A DNA stretch of 64,000 bases from an uncultured Clostridium sp. (GTDB taxonomy: Bacteria; Bacillota; Clostridia; TANB77; CAG-508): NCBI GenBank assembly GCA_930989765.1, contig CAKNNA010000002.1, forward strand, positions 26,000-89,999, in the 5' to 3' direction. The notes under the pieces were generated by a model. It did no database searches and had not been told where the DNA came from. It saw nothing but the letters and a program-made list of their open reading frames with translations. Both the position numbers and the translations under genes were made by a program. Positions 9,193 through 17,265 of this stretch are shown here, one piece after another. Each line of letters begins with the position of its first letter. Position 1 is the stretch's first letter.

Positions 9193-10668
9193 TACTATCA
9201 CCACCATATTTTTGGTTTTCTGCCTTGTCATTTGCTAATTTATTAACATATTCTGTGTTTTGAAAATTATTTTTTCTTTTTATATTATTTCTATGACTAT
9301 AACTATCAAAATTTCCTTCAGCCATTTTTGCACCAACCCCAAGATATGCAGTTGTTGCCTTAGCACCACCTTTAACAATATTTGTAGCGACAGATTTAGG
9401 ACTGATTTTATTTCCATTGCTTAAACTATTTTTACTTTCTCCGTTTGACTTAGGAATACTAACTGTATTTTTTTCTTTTGAAATGACATCTCTAATAGGA
9501 TTTACATTACCATTGTAATCTTTTTCTGCACTCAAATTCATAGTAGGATTTACTATTGCTTTTGCTCTTGATACAAGACCTTGTAAACCACTACCAGAAT
9601 TGTTGCCATTTGTGTTGCCATTATTATTTTCTGTTGAAGGTGTTTTAAATTGTTCTTTTATAGCTGCTAAACCAAAACCAGCCATTGCTCCCATACCTAT
9701 TACACGATTTGTCATTTGTTCATTATCAACACCTGCAATTCTTGAAGTTAAATTTTGTAAGCAATTTTGTAAAGCATCTGCTAAAGGTAATATCATCATT
9801 GCCCAAATTAAAGAAACTGCCCATCCTCCACCACTTGGAAGAAATGCAAGGTAGATAAGGAATAAAAAGCAGTATATAAATTGCATAAATATATTCATTA
9901 TAATTTGACCACCCCATACTGCAGCTGCTGTAACATTTTTATTTATTATCCATAAAGCTGCTGCTATTGGTGTAAAAATTGTAAATATAATAATTGTAAA
10001 TTGTCTTACAATAAACTTTATATTTAACTTAACAAACAAATATATAAACATTGCTATTACTAATGCAGTTGTTATAGCATTTCCTGTTTTTATACTTGTG
10101 AGCATACTATCACCAAGAGATGCGTCTAATGTGCCAGTATTTGCAGCAGTTACAAGTAAATATACTAAACTATTATTTATATATAGCAAAAATTTAATAA
10201 ATAATGGGGCAAGAGCTATTGCAACTCCACCAAAACATAATCTCATTAAACTTTCTTTAGCTTCATTTTTCTTTGCTGTATTAGTACCAGCATTCATAAT
10301 TTTATATGACAGAATAAAAACAGCAATTAAAATTAAAGTTCCAGAAATTATTGCAAAAACTTTGTACCAATTCATCGTTTTATTCCACAATTCACTAGTA
10401 AAAGGGGATAAATTATCACTATTTTGTTTGTTATTGAAAATCAGTTCATCATAGTCTTTAAATCCTACATTTGCATCTTCTCCAGTTGTGAAATCAAAAA
10501 CTGTTTGTGCAATACCACCGTATACATTCTGCAATTATTTTTTCAAAAAGGCTACCGATCTTCTTGCTTTACTTGTTCTTTGAAATCCACATCTTCTGCA
10601 AAACAAAACGGAGATAATAAAAAGATTAGAGTAATTACTATTACAAAACTTTTTATTACTTTTTTCAA
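9170..10668 (-). CDS. TrbL/VirB6-like conjugation membrane protein, two CGG +1 shifts
   Basis: Polytopic channel component of the type IV secretion system. Restoring two in-frame CGG codons (10555-10557, 10518-10520) as Gly extends the tracked 454-residue ORF to a 498-residue protein with a proper signal peptide (VIVITLIFLLSPFCFA) and the family-like N-terminus SLFEKIIAECIGGIAQTVFDF. At least six membrane segments follow, then a hydrophilic, probably disordered tail (NNGNTNGNNSGSG...). The TTG start at 10668 stands seven bases after GGAGG. The end overlaps the M23 start. Without the shifts the signal peptide would be cut off from the rest. Confidence 0.85.
10518..10520 (-). other. CGG +1 decoding site 8 (TrbL-like)
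   Basis: In-frame CGG followed by T, after ATA. Zero frame stops a few codons on; the shift gives AECIGGIAQTVF and enters the long tracked ORF. Confidence 0.87.
10555..10557 (-). other. CGG +1 decoding site 7 (TrbL-like)
   Basis: In-frame CGG followed by T, after GAT. The next zero-frame codon is TAG; the shift gives QEDGSLFEK. Confidence 0.87.
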
Positions 10669-10716
10669 ATTATTGCCTCCTACTTTAAATAATAGGGCAG
10701 TAGGAAACACTATATT

Positions 10717-12536
10717 TTAGGTAAATACAAATTGTTCTTCATAAGGTGTTATTACAAATTTGATTGCAGTAACACTATTATTTAGACTTATAATGCATTG
10801 ACCAGGACTAGCAGCAGTTAAGAAATTTTTTGTACCTTCAGATAAATTAAAAAATTCTACTACTGCATCCACACTACCAGGACTTTGCTTAAAGATATAT
10901 CTTGTTGAACATATATTAATGATTGTTCTTCCGTTCATCACAGCCGTAAAAATTCATCAATAAATTGACTTCCGAATAAATAAAGGAACATTATATTTAC
11001 GGCCTCTACGAGCCACATTCACTAAAAATTCAGCTGATTCCTGATATTTTAAAAATAACCATGCTTCATCACATACAATTATTTTCTTTTTTTCTCTATT
11101 TTTTAGTACATATTTTTGCCAAACCCATGTTAATATTACAAAACTAGAATATAACTTGGTAAATTCATCTTTTACTTCTGACATATCAAAACAAATTATA
11201 TCTTCACTTGATAGAATTTTACTTTCACAATCAAACATACCGCAATGAATTGCCTTTCAAAAAAGGAACTAATATATTTGATAGTTCTTCACAATTACCT
11301 CTTTCTTTCAACTTTTTTTGAAAATCTGTAAGAGTTGGCATTTTTTTAGGTATCCTTCCTATAGCATATTTTCCATTGTCTAGTTTTCCACCTTTTTTTT
11401 CAAAAAGTGAATTTACATCACTTGTAATGCCTTTTTCTGCATATAATTGATTTACAATTACCTCAATTTCTGTGTTTTCAGTTCCTGTTAATGTCCTTCC
11501 ATAATTCCTACAAATAGTTCCAAGTAATGCTCTTATCTCTGCAACTTTATCTAAAATATTTATAAATTGCTTATTTCCTTTTTTATCAGGTTCTATTTCA
11601 AAAGGATTTACTCCTGCTGACTTTCCTTGTTCAATTTTTATAACTTTTCCTCCAAGCATTCGAGTAAGGTTGGTATATTCTCCTTCAACATCAATAAAAA
11701 AAGCACCGCAACCTGTTGTTGCAATGTTTCTTGCAGTTAATGTTTTTAGAGCGACACTCTTTCCACCACCAGAAGTACCACATATAAATACATGAGGGTT
11801 GGGGAGAGTGGGAGGACCAATAAATGTATCTACATATACGGGTGCATTTGTGTACATATTTCTTCCAATAAAAATACCTCTATCATGTGAAAGATTAGGA
11901 TTTGATATAGGAATAAGTGTAGCAATGCCGACCTGCGACCATATTTCTTTCGTAATTAGGAATAGGAACTTCTCCAGTAGGTAATATTGTTTTTAATCCT
12001 TCAACTTGCCTAAAAGTTAATGTTCTTATCATAGCCGTTTTTTTGTTTAATTCACTTTCTAATATCTTTGTCTTTTCATTTAAATCTTCTAAAGTTTCAG
12101 CATTTACTGATATGAATATTGTAGCAAAAAAGAGTTTATCTTGATTAGTTTGTATAAGCATTCGTAAATCTTCTAAATCTCCAATTTGTTTTTCTAATTC
12201 TGGAAGATGTAAGATATTTCCCTGTCGACTATATGTAGCATATTCAGATTGACTTTGAACTAATTTTTTTGTTAATTGATTGATTACATTTCCATTGCTT
12301 GAAGGCTCAATTTTTACAGAAATATTTATATTACCTATATGAAATAGATCATCAAGCCAACTTACCCAAGTTTGTTCCGGATAAATTGTCATTGCAAAAA
12401 TTCTTGTATATTTGTTATATCCTAAAACTAAATAATCTTTTCTTTCTTGTAATGTTTCAGGTAATAAAATATCTGCCATTGTAGGAATATTATTAAATAT
12501 GTTTATTTCTTTTTGCTTTTTGTTTTTTCCCAACAT
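10717..12536 (-). CDS. virB4: VirB4-type conjugation ATPase, five CGG +1 shifts
   Basis: Motor ATPase of the type IV secretion system. The track splits it into four ORFs (11895-12536, 11231-11857, 10957-11238, 10717-10941). Five in-frame CGG codons read as Gly join them into 604 residues with exact frame arithmetic. Seen: N-terminal CagE/VirB4 domain, Walker A FICGTSGGGKSVALK, Walker B KKIIVCDEAWLFLK, and the C-terminal family block IDEFLGCDEGRTIINICST...FKQSPG. Three of the sites lie within 44 bases (10931-10974). ATG start behind AAGGAGG; its beginning overlaps the end of the previous gene by 44 bases. The family call is sure. Confidence 0.9.
10931..10933 (-). other. CGG +1 decoding site 13 (virB4)
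   Basis: In-frame CGG followed by A, after GAA, twelve bases after site 12. Zero frame soon meets TAA; the shift gives CDEGRTIINICST. Confidence 0.9.
10944..10946 (-). other. CGG +1 decoding site 12 (virB4)
   Basis: In-frame CGG followed by C, after TTA. Zero frame is CGG CTG TGA; the shift gives EFLGCDE, with the Gly of the family LGSEEG block. Confidence 0.9.
10972..10974 (-). other. CGG +1 decoding site 11 (virB4)
   Basis: In-frame CGG followed by A, after ATT. Zero frame ends RKSIY; the shift gives LFIGSQFIDEF. Confidence 0.88.
11240..11242 (-). other. CGG +1 decoding site 10 (virB4)
   Basis: In-frame CGG followed by T, after TTG. Zero frame ends RYV; the shift gives NSLGMFDCES, matching the GMFD block of VirB4 proteins. 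Confidence 0.88.
11928..11930 (-). other. CGG +1 decoding site 9 (virB4)
   Basis: In-frame CGG followed by C, after GGT. Zero frame ends RHCYTYSYIKS; the shift gives NMVAGGIATLIP and enters the Walker A ORF. Confidence 0.87.
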
Positions 12537-13227
12537 ATAAATTTTTACCTCCTTCCTTTAAGTTGCTAATATTTATAGCAGAATTTTTATTTAATTCTCT
12601 ATAAATCAAATTATATAAGTCATCTTCGTTTAATATCTCACAAACAATTTTAGCTCTAAGTAAATTTCCTGTAAAAGATAATGACTTCCTATTTAATTCT
12701 TCAATAGCTTTTTCATATGTACCATCATAACTGATAATTGCATAATTCTTTACAACAGAAATAGTCCTGTTTTCCATAAGATTTTGTAGATAGTCAATAA
12801 GATATTCTTTATATTCTCTAATTTTTGTGTTGTTTGTTTTATTTTGTTTAATTAAAGATATAACCTTGCTTGTATCAATAAATTCTGTTGTAGAAAAAAA
12901 TTGAATAGGATAATCTATTGCTAGTGCTGTTTGAATAAGTACATTTTCAATGGAATCTTGTTCAGAATTTGAAAGCATATTATAATCAATATTTCCTAAT
13001 TTAATTACATTTGAATATCTATTACCTAAACAAATAATATTATCTTTAATTTTTATCTGCAAAATATCTGTTAATTGTTTTTTTCCTTTTTTATTACTTT
13101 TATCTTTATCTTTTGTTTCTGCACTATGCTTTGGTGCATTTACATTTTTCTTTTTATTGTTTAAATAAATAACTGTACCTATGATAAATAGAACAGTTAA
13201 AACTAAAAATATAATCATTATTACCAT
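12493..13227 (-). CDS. Single-pass membrane protein of the conjugation operon
   Basis: 244 residues from the ATG at 13227, which overlaps the PrgI-like stop (ATGGTAA). One N-terminal membrane helix (VIMIIFLVLTVLFIIGTVIYL), a lysine-rich linker, then a ~190-residue cytoplasmic domain (DILQIKIKDNIICLGNRYSN...). Its place between the PrgI-like gene and virB4, with overlaps on both sides, makes it part of the secretion apparatus. I cannot assign it to a named family. Confidence 0.75.
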   Translation of the reverse strand: MVIMIIFLVLTVLFIIGTVIYLNNKKKNVNAPKHSAETKDKDKSNKKGKKQLTDILQIKIKDNIICLGNRYSNVIKLGNIDYNMLSNSEQDSIENVLIQTALAIDYPIQFFSTTEFIDTSKVISLIKQNKTNNTKIREYKEYLIDYLQNLMENRTISVVKNYAIISYDGTYEKAIEELNRKSLSFTGNLLRAKIVCEILNEDDLYNLIYRELNKNSAINISNLKEGGKNLYVGKKQKAKRNKHI

Positions 13228-13514
13228 TTTAAACACCTCTTATATACAAAATATTTCTTGCGAAAGAGATATTTAATGAAATAAAAAAAGAACTTATCAA
13301 AGTTCTGCTCACCAATTTTCAAAAAAGTACACAATAAAAAGAAACTTATAATAAAAAAGATAAGTAATATTTTTAATGCTATTGGTAATGGTGTAGCAAA
13401 AAGAGATAGGCTAGATGCACCAAGCATTAAATAAACAACTTGTCTTAAACTTAAATAACCACCAAAAATTTTTTCTTCCCTTTTTATATCAAAAGGAACT
13501 TTAAATACTCTCAT
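13221..13514 (-). CDS. PrgI/VirB3-like conjugation protein
   Basis: 97 residues in the PrgI pattern: FKVPFDIKREEKIFGGYLSLRQ at the N-terminus, then two membrane helices (VVYLMLGASSLSLFATPLP, IALKILLIFFIISFFLLC), and a basic end. PrgI-type proteins take the VirB3 place in Gram-positive type IV secretion systems, next to the VirB4 ATPase. Here it stands between the VirB2-like gene and the membrane protein before virB4. The start at 13514 is ATG. Confidence 0.85.
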   Translation of the reverse strand: MRVFKVPFDIKREEKIFGGYLSLRQVVYLMLGASSLSLFATPLPIALKILLIFFIISFFLLCTFLKIGEQNFDKFFFYFIKYLFRKKYFVYKRCLKW

Positions 13515-13524
13515 AAATAATCAC

Positions 13525-13917
13525 CTATCCACCAAGTAAATTTCCAGAATTATTTGTTGCAATATTTATGATTATACCGGCAATTATTAAAGATGCTCCT
13601 AATATAACACCTCCACCACATATCCAGGCTAAACTACCAATACTTTCAGCTCTTTTTTGAGGGTTATTTGAGTTTGCTATCATTTTTATTGCTGCTATAA
13701 CTACACTAGCAAATATAAGTACTCCACCAAGAGGCATTGCTATACTTGTAATTACTCTTTTTATATTTTCAGTTGCTGTTTCTACCTCTGCAGTTCCAAT
13801 AGTTGTACCACCTTCTGTCGCAAAGCACATATTAGCTTTTATAGCAAACAATGTAATCATAGTTCCAATTGCTTTTATTTTAGGAACTAAATGCTTTTTT
13901 CGATTTTTAAAATTCAC
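13525..13917 (-). CDS. VirB2/Maff2-like membrane protein
   Basis: 130 residues: N-terminal helix with a possible cleavage site (FAIKANMCFA|TEGG), then two membrane helices (ITSIAMPLGGVLIFASVVIAAIKMI and ICGGGVILGASLIIAGIIINIA) split by a short basic loop with NNPQKRAES. This is the layout of VirB2-like pilin or Maff2 proteins that open Gram-positive conjugation operons. It lies directly before the PrgI-like gene in transcription order. Confidence 0.75.
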   Translation of the reverse strand: MNFKNRKKHLVPKIKAIGTMITLFAIKANMCFATEGGTTIGTAEVETATENIKRVITSIAMPLGGVLIFASVVIAAIKMIANSNNPQKRAESIGSLAWICGGGVILGASLIIAGIIINIATNNSGNLLGG

Positions 13918-13974
13918 TAAATATCATCTCCTTATAAATTATTTGGACAAATTTTAAGGAGAGTTACTATACAC

Positions 13975-14223
13975 TTAAATCAAATTCTTAAAATATATAA
14001 AGGTAGGTGGAATTGATAAGAAAAAAATTATTCCTATCAATAAACTAGGAATAGCTATTAAGAATTTTGATTTCATCTTTTGTGATTTTATCAAACACCC
14101 TATTGCTAGTAACATTAGAGATATTATCAGTAAAGATACTAATATTATCAAAGTAATTTTAAAACCTATAAATAGGGTGGAAGATACAATATTTTCAATA
14201 TTATTCATATAACTATCTAACAT
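13975..14223 (-). CDS. Small two-helix membrane protein
   Basis: 82 residues with two hydrophobic helices (LFIGFKITLIILVSLLIISLMLLAIGCLI and FLIAIPSLLIGIIFFLSIPPTFIYF). No family recognised. It lies between the replisome-organiser gene and the VirB2-like gene and has AAAAGGAGATG at its start, so it is very likely part of the same transcript. Confidence 0.7.
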   Translation of the reverse strand: MLDSYMNNIENIVSSTLFIGFKITLIILVSLLIISLMLLAIGCLIKSQKMKSKFLIAIPSLLIGIIFFLSIPPTFIYFKNLI

Positions 14224-14238
14224 ATAAACATCTCCTTT

Positions 14239-15010
14239 TTAGGTGCTATTGTCAGTATATTTATTAATAATAGTTTTTTTGTAGTATGATAAAAAATTAT
14301 CTATATCATAACTTTTACAAAGATTATATAAATTTATTAAATCTTCTCTTTTTACTCTTGCTAATATGTTTTGGAAATTTTCTATTTCTAATTCATATAG
14401 GGTATATAAGATAACCTTTAGCATTTCTTTTTTATCATCTTTTAGAGTATTAAATATTTCTTCAGTATAATTAAATTCTAATTTATCTACTATTTCATAC
14501 AAGTTTTGAGGTATTTTGTCGCTTTTACTTATTATTAAATTAAATATATTATTCATCATCTTATTATCTATATCTATCTCTCCGTAACAGATTTGTTACA
14601 GGCTCGTTACTATTTGTTACTTCACTGTTACATTGTAACATTTTATATTTTTCTCTATGTTTTCTAACTCTTGCAGCGCTTGATCCTTCACTACCTATTA
14701 AGTCTTGCATTTCTGATAGCATAAGTGTATTTTCATCAAAAAATTCGATAGATTTTGTTTTTTCCAATGCTGTTAATAATAATTTAATAATATTTACATC
14801 TTCATCGAGCGTTAAAGCAATTTCTTCGGCCATACTATCGCATAAATGTTCATATACAAAAATTCCTTCACTTTTAAGAAGTTTTAATTGTAATTTTAAA
14901 TAAACTAATAGTATCTTATCTCCATCAGGTAATTTACGAAGGAATTTACTTGTTTTGTTATCAAAAAAAGAATCATATAATTTTAACCAATAATACCTTT
15001 TTTCTTTCAA
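14239..15010 (-). CDS. Phage-type replisome organiser, two ORFs joined by one CGG +1 shift
   Basis: The track lists 14564-15010 and 14239-14559 separately. The first has the N-terminal replisome-organiser domain (KRYYWLKLYDSFFDNKTSKFLRKLPDGDKILLVYLKL) ending with GSSAARVRKHREK. An in-frame CGG at 14582-14584 read as Gly yields TNLLGEIDIDNK and runs straight into the second ORF (MMNNIFNLIISKSDKIPQNLYEIVD), giving 256 residues. I found this junction by following the CGG rule, not because the ORF looked broken. These proteins bind DNA and help load the replication machinery of elements and phages. Confidence 0.78.
14582..14584 (-). other. CGG +1 decoding site 14 (replisome organiser)
   Basis: In-frame CGG followed by A, after TTA. 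Zero frame ends RRDRYR; the shift gives TNLLGEIDID and joins the next ORF. Confidence 0.78.
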
Positions 15011-15012
15011 AA

Positions 15013-15270
15013 TTATTCCTCCTCATCCTTCATAAAAGTTTTTTCATCTATGTCTTCAATTCTCATAATGGTATCTATAAGGTTATTTTCCATTTGTTGA
15101 TTTTTTAATTGCAAATTAGCAATTTCTTCTAATAATACCATATCATCACCAAAACCATTTACCTCAATATTACCTTTGGAATCAATGGTAATTGAAATTA
15201 ATTCATGTCCTTTTTTTACAAGTATTGCAATTTCTTCATTGCTTTTTGCTATAATTTTGCGTATCTTCAA
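15013..15270 (-). CDS. Small hypothetical protein of the element
   Basis: 85 residues, TTG start behind GGAGGTGA. The first half looks like a small beta sheet (IIAKSNEEIAILVKKGHELISITIDSKGNIEV), the second like an amphipathic or coiled helix (VLLEEIANLQLKNQQMENNLIDTIMRIEDI). No family recognised. Its end lies two bases before the replisome-organiser start, so they are co-translated. Confidence 0.7.
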   Translation of the reverse strand: MKIRKIIAKSNEEIAILVKKGHELISITIDSKGNIEVNGFGDDMVLLEEIANLQLKNQQMENNLIDTIMRIEDIDEKTFMKDEEE

Positions 15271-15373
15271 TATAAATCACCTCCTTATCTGACTTTGCTC
15301 CTGCAATAATACAGGCATATAAAAAGAGGCTAACATTAGCCCCTACAATTAAACCAATTATAAATTGTATCAT
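15236..15373 (-). CDS. DUF3789-like small membrane protein (not in the ORF track)
   Basis: 45 residues: MIQFIIGLIVGANVSLFLYACIIAGAKSDK... One membrane helix with Gly-x-x-x-Gly character and an acidic tail, like the short DUF3789 proteins found in Gram-positive conjugative elements. ATG behind GAAGGAATGATTTAAA. It overlaps the following gene by 35 bases. It is the first gene of the minus-strand operon in this window. Confidence 0.65.
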   Translation of the reverse strand: MIQFIIGLIVGANVSLFLYACIIAGAKSDKEVIYIEDTQNYSKKQ

Positions 15374-15669
15374 TTTAAATCATTCCTTCTTATAAAAAAT
15401 AGTACATTTAAGTTGCACTATTTTAAGATTTTATGTTCTACAATATGCAAGAAAAATTTAGTCGAAATTGGGGAATATGCACCAAATTCAACCTAAAAAA
15501 TTCCCCATTTTTGTAATTTTATAATAAATTATAATAAACTTTGGTAAACCTTAATAAACTATAATAAATTTCTTAAAATCTTCAAAACCACTTGTAAACA
15601 CTACTTTTGTATGATAAAATGTTCAAAAGAAAGCATTTTGAGATTTATAACTTTATGTAATGTCGCGTC
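15374..15669. other. Terminal non-coding region of the conjugative element
   Basis: No ORF. It holds an inverted pair aaattggggaat / attccccattt around 15459-15512, and a run of related AT-rich units (ataataaattataataaact, taataaactataataaat) at about 15520-15570. It should carry the promoter for the minus-strand operon and the end sequences needed by the integrase, but I cannot place the sites. Confidence 0.45.
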
Positions 15670-15716
15670 GACTCTTAATCAGAAGACCCCCAGTTCGAGT
15701 CTGGGATGGCGGACCA
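15670..15716 (+). other. attR: 3' part of tRNA-Lys(CTT)
   Basis: The sequence from the anticodon loop (ctcttaa, anticodon CTT) through the variable loop, a complete T arm (cccag ttcgagt ctggg) and acceptor half plus cca is present. The 5' half is missing: the bases before it do not pair with the anticodon stem or acceptor. This is the partial tRNA left at the far end when an element integrates into the 3' end of a tRNA gene. The intact tRNA-Lys should lie beyond the left edge of the window. Confidence 0.78.
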
Positions 15717-15725
15717 ATAAAAGAA

Positions 15726-15812
15726 GGCATCTTAAAATGTCAAAAAGGACGGAGAAAAATGGCAATTTTTCTCCGTCCCTTTCAATGTACATTTTGACAC
15801 TTTAGGACATCT
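15726..15812. repeat. Palindromic repeat with GGGACGGAG core
   Basis: A perfect 14-bp stem ggacggagaaaaat / atttttctccgtcc (15747-15778) with a four-base loop, nested in a weaker outer inverted pair (aaaatgtca / tgacattt-like). It shares its core with the repeats at 33.3, 35.65 and 40.94 kb. Confidence 0.7.
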
Positions 15813-15914
15813 TTTTAAAATTACACAATCTAATATAAAAAAGTAATAAAACACAAATTACTAGAATAAATTAATAATAAATGTAAAATGATTATGCAAA
15901 TTAGTAAAAATCTA

Positions 15915-15943
15915 TTGACACAAGAAAATTAAAAAGATAAAAT
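15915..15943 (+). promoter_or_regulatory. Sigma-A-type promoter for corA
   Basis: TTGACA, 17-base spacer, TAAAAT, about 30 bases before the corA ribosome site. Confidence 0.65.
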
Positions 15944-15975
15944 AATAATATTAAAGTAAAGGTGGGGTGAGAAAA

Positions 15976-16926
15976 ATGCTAAAAATATACAATACAGACA
16001 TTGAAACAAATGAATTCGAAGAAATAAAAGAATTTAAAAAAGGAAGTTGGATAAATTTAGTAAACCCATCGGAAGCAGAAATAAAAAAAGTATGTGAAAG
16101 TGTACAAATACAAGAAGACTTTATAAGAGATGCACTAGACGCTGAAGAAAAAGCAAGAATAGATGAAGAAGAAGAAGATAACACAATATTAATAGTAGTA
16201 GATGTACCAATAATAGAAAAAAATGAAGAAAACGACATATATTCAACAATGCCACTTGGAATGATAATAGTAAGAGACGACTTCTTCATTACAGTATCAT
16301 TAAGAAAAAACAAAATAATAGAAGATTTTGAAAAAAGAAAAATAAAATACTTCCAAACATACAAAAAATCCAGATTTATATTTCAAATATTATACTTAAA
16401 TTCATCATACTACTTAATGCATCTAAAACAAATAAATAAAGAAACAGAAATAGCAGAATATATTTTAAAAAATTCAATGAAAAATAAAGAATTATTAAAA
16501 TTACTAAGTTTAGAAAAGAGTTTAGTATATTTTACAACATCACTAAAATCAAATGAACTAGTAATGGAAAAAACCATGAGAGGTAAAATAATAAAACTAT
16601 ATGACGAAGATGAAGACATACTAGAAGATGCAATTACAGAAAATAGACAAGCAATAGAAATGGCAAAAATATATAATGATATTTTAAATGGAACAATGGA
16701 TGCATATGCATCAATAATATCCAACAACCTAAATGGAGTAATGAAAACTCTAACATCAATAACAATAGTTTTAGCAGTACCAACAATGATATCGAGCTTC
16801 TGGGGAATGAATGTAAAACTTCCGTTTGAAAATAATCAATTTGGATTTGCAATAATGGTATTTTTTGCAGTAGTAACAACACTTATAGTTACATGGTGGT
16901 TAAAAAGAAAAGATATGTTTAGTTAA
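15976..16926 (+). CDS. corA: CorA-family divalent cation transporter
   Basis: About 316 residues. Large N-terminal cytoplasmic domain rich in helices, then the two C-terminal membrane helices with the signature WGMNVKLPF (the GMN pore motif) between them, and a basic end (WWLKRKDMFS). Moves Mg2+ or related ions as a pentamer. I chose the ATG at 15976, eight bases after AGGTGGGG, over the track's GTG at 15967. Single gene behind its own promoter; no terminator hairpin seen, but a foldback repeat follows. Confidence 0.9.
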   Translation: MLKIYNTDIETNEFEEIKEFKKGSWINLVNPSEAEIKKVCESVQIQEDFIRDALDAEEKARIDEEEEDNTILIVVDVPIIEKNEENDIYSTMPLGMIIVRDDFFITVSLRKNKIIEDFEKRKIKYFQTYKKSRFIFQILYLNSSYYLMHLKQINKETEIAEYILKNSMKNKELLKLLSLEKSLVYFTTSLKSNELVMEKTMRGKIIKLYDEDEDILEDAITENRQAIEMAKIYNDILNGTMDAYASIISNNLNGVMKTLTSITIVLAVPTMISSFWGMNVKLPFENNQFGFAIMVFFAVVTTLIVTWWLKRKDMFS

Positions 16927-17009
16927 AAACATTTTTTAAAAATTTTGTATAATAAAAAAATCCATAGAAACAAAAATATAATTAAAATATGAAGAAGAGT
17001 TCTAAAATA

Positions 17010-17244
17010 CTAAAAGAGACGATAATGTCTTGAAGTTAAGACTAAAAGTATTGATATATCTTAAAATGCAGTGACGCACAGTTTGGGAGGATGCAAATTA
17101 GTATAGACCAGTCCAGCGCAACTTCTCAAATTTTGAATCTATTACTATAGTTATTTATATGATATGTCCGACCAGCAAGGAACGGAATTTTAAGATATAT
17201 CAATACTTTTAGTCTTAACTTCAAGACATTATCGTCTCTTTTAG
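17010..17244. repeat. Foldback element with 58-bp perfect inverted repeats
   Basis: 17010-17067 and 17187-17244 are perfect reverse complements (58 bp), separated by 119 bases with no ORF. The inner segment contains gtgacgcacagtttgggagg and gtccgaccagcaaggaacgg. It resembles a non-autonomous foldback/MITE or a very stable transcript hairpin that may end both corA and capA transcription. Confidence 0.85.
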
Positions 17245-17265
17245 GACACTCTCTTCTTTAAAAAA

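Noticed and set aside
7978-12536. Calling the conjugation genes pseudogenes
   Set aside because: All motifs survive on both sides of each break and all breaks are of one kind; random decay would give mixed indels and stops.
15611-15805. 64-residue ORF across the attR
   Set aside because: Runs through the tRNA fragment and a palindrome; no ribosome site.
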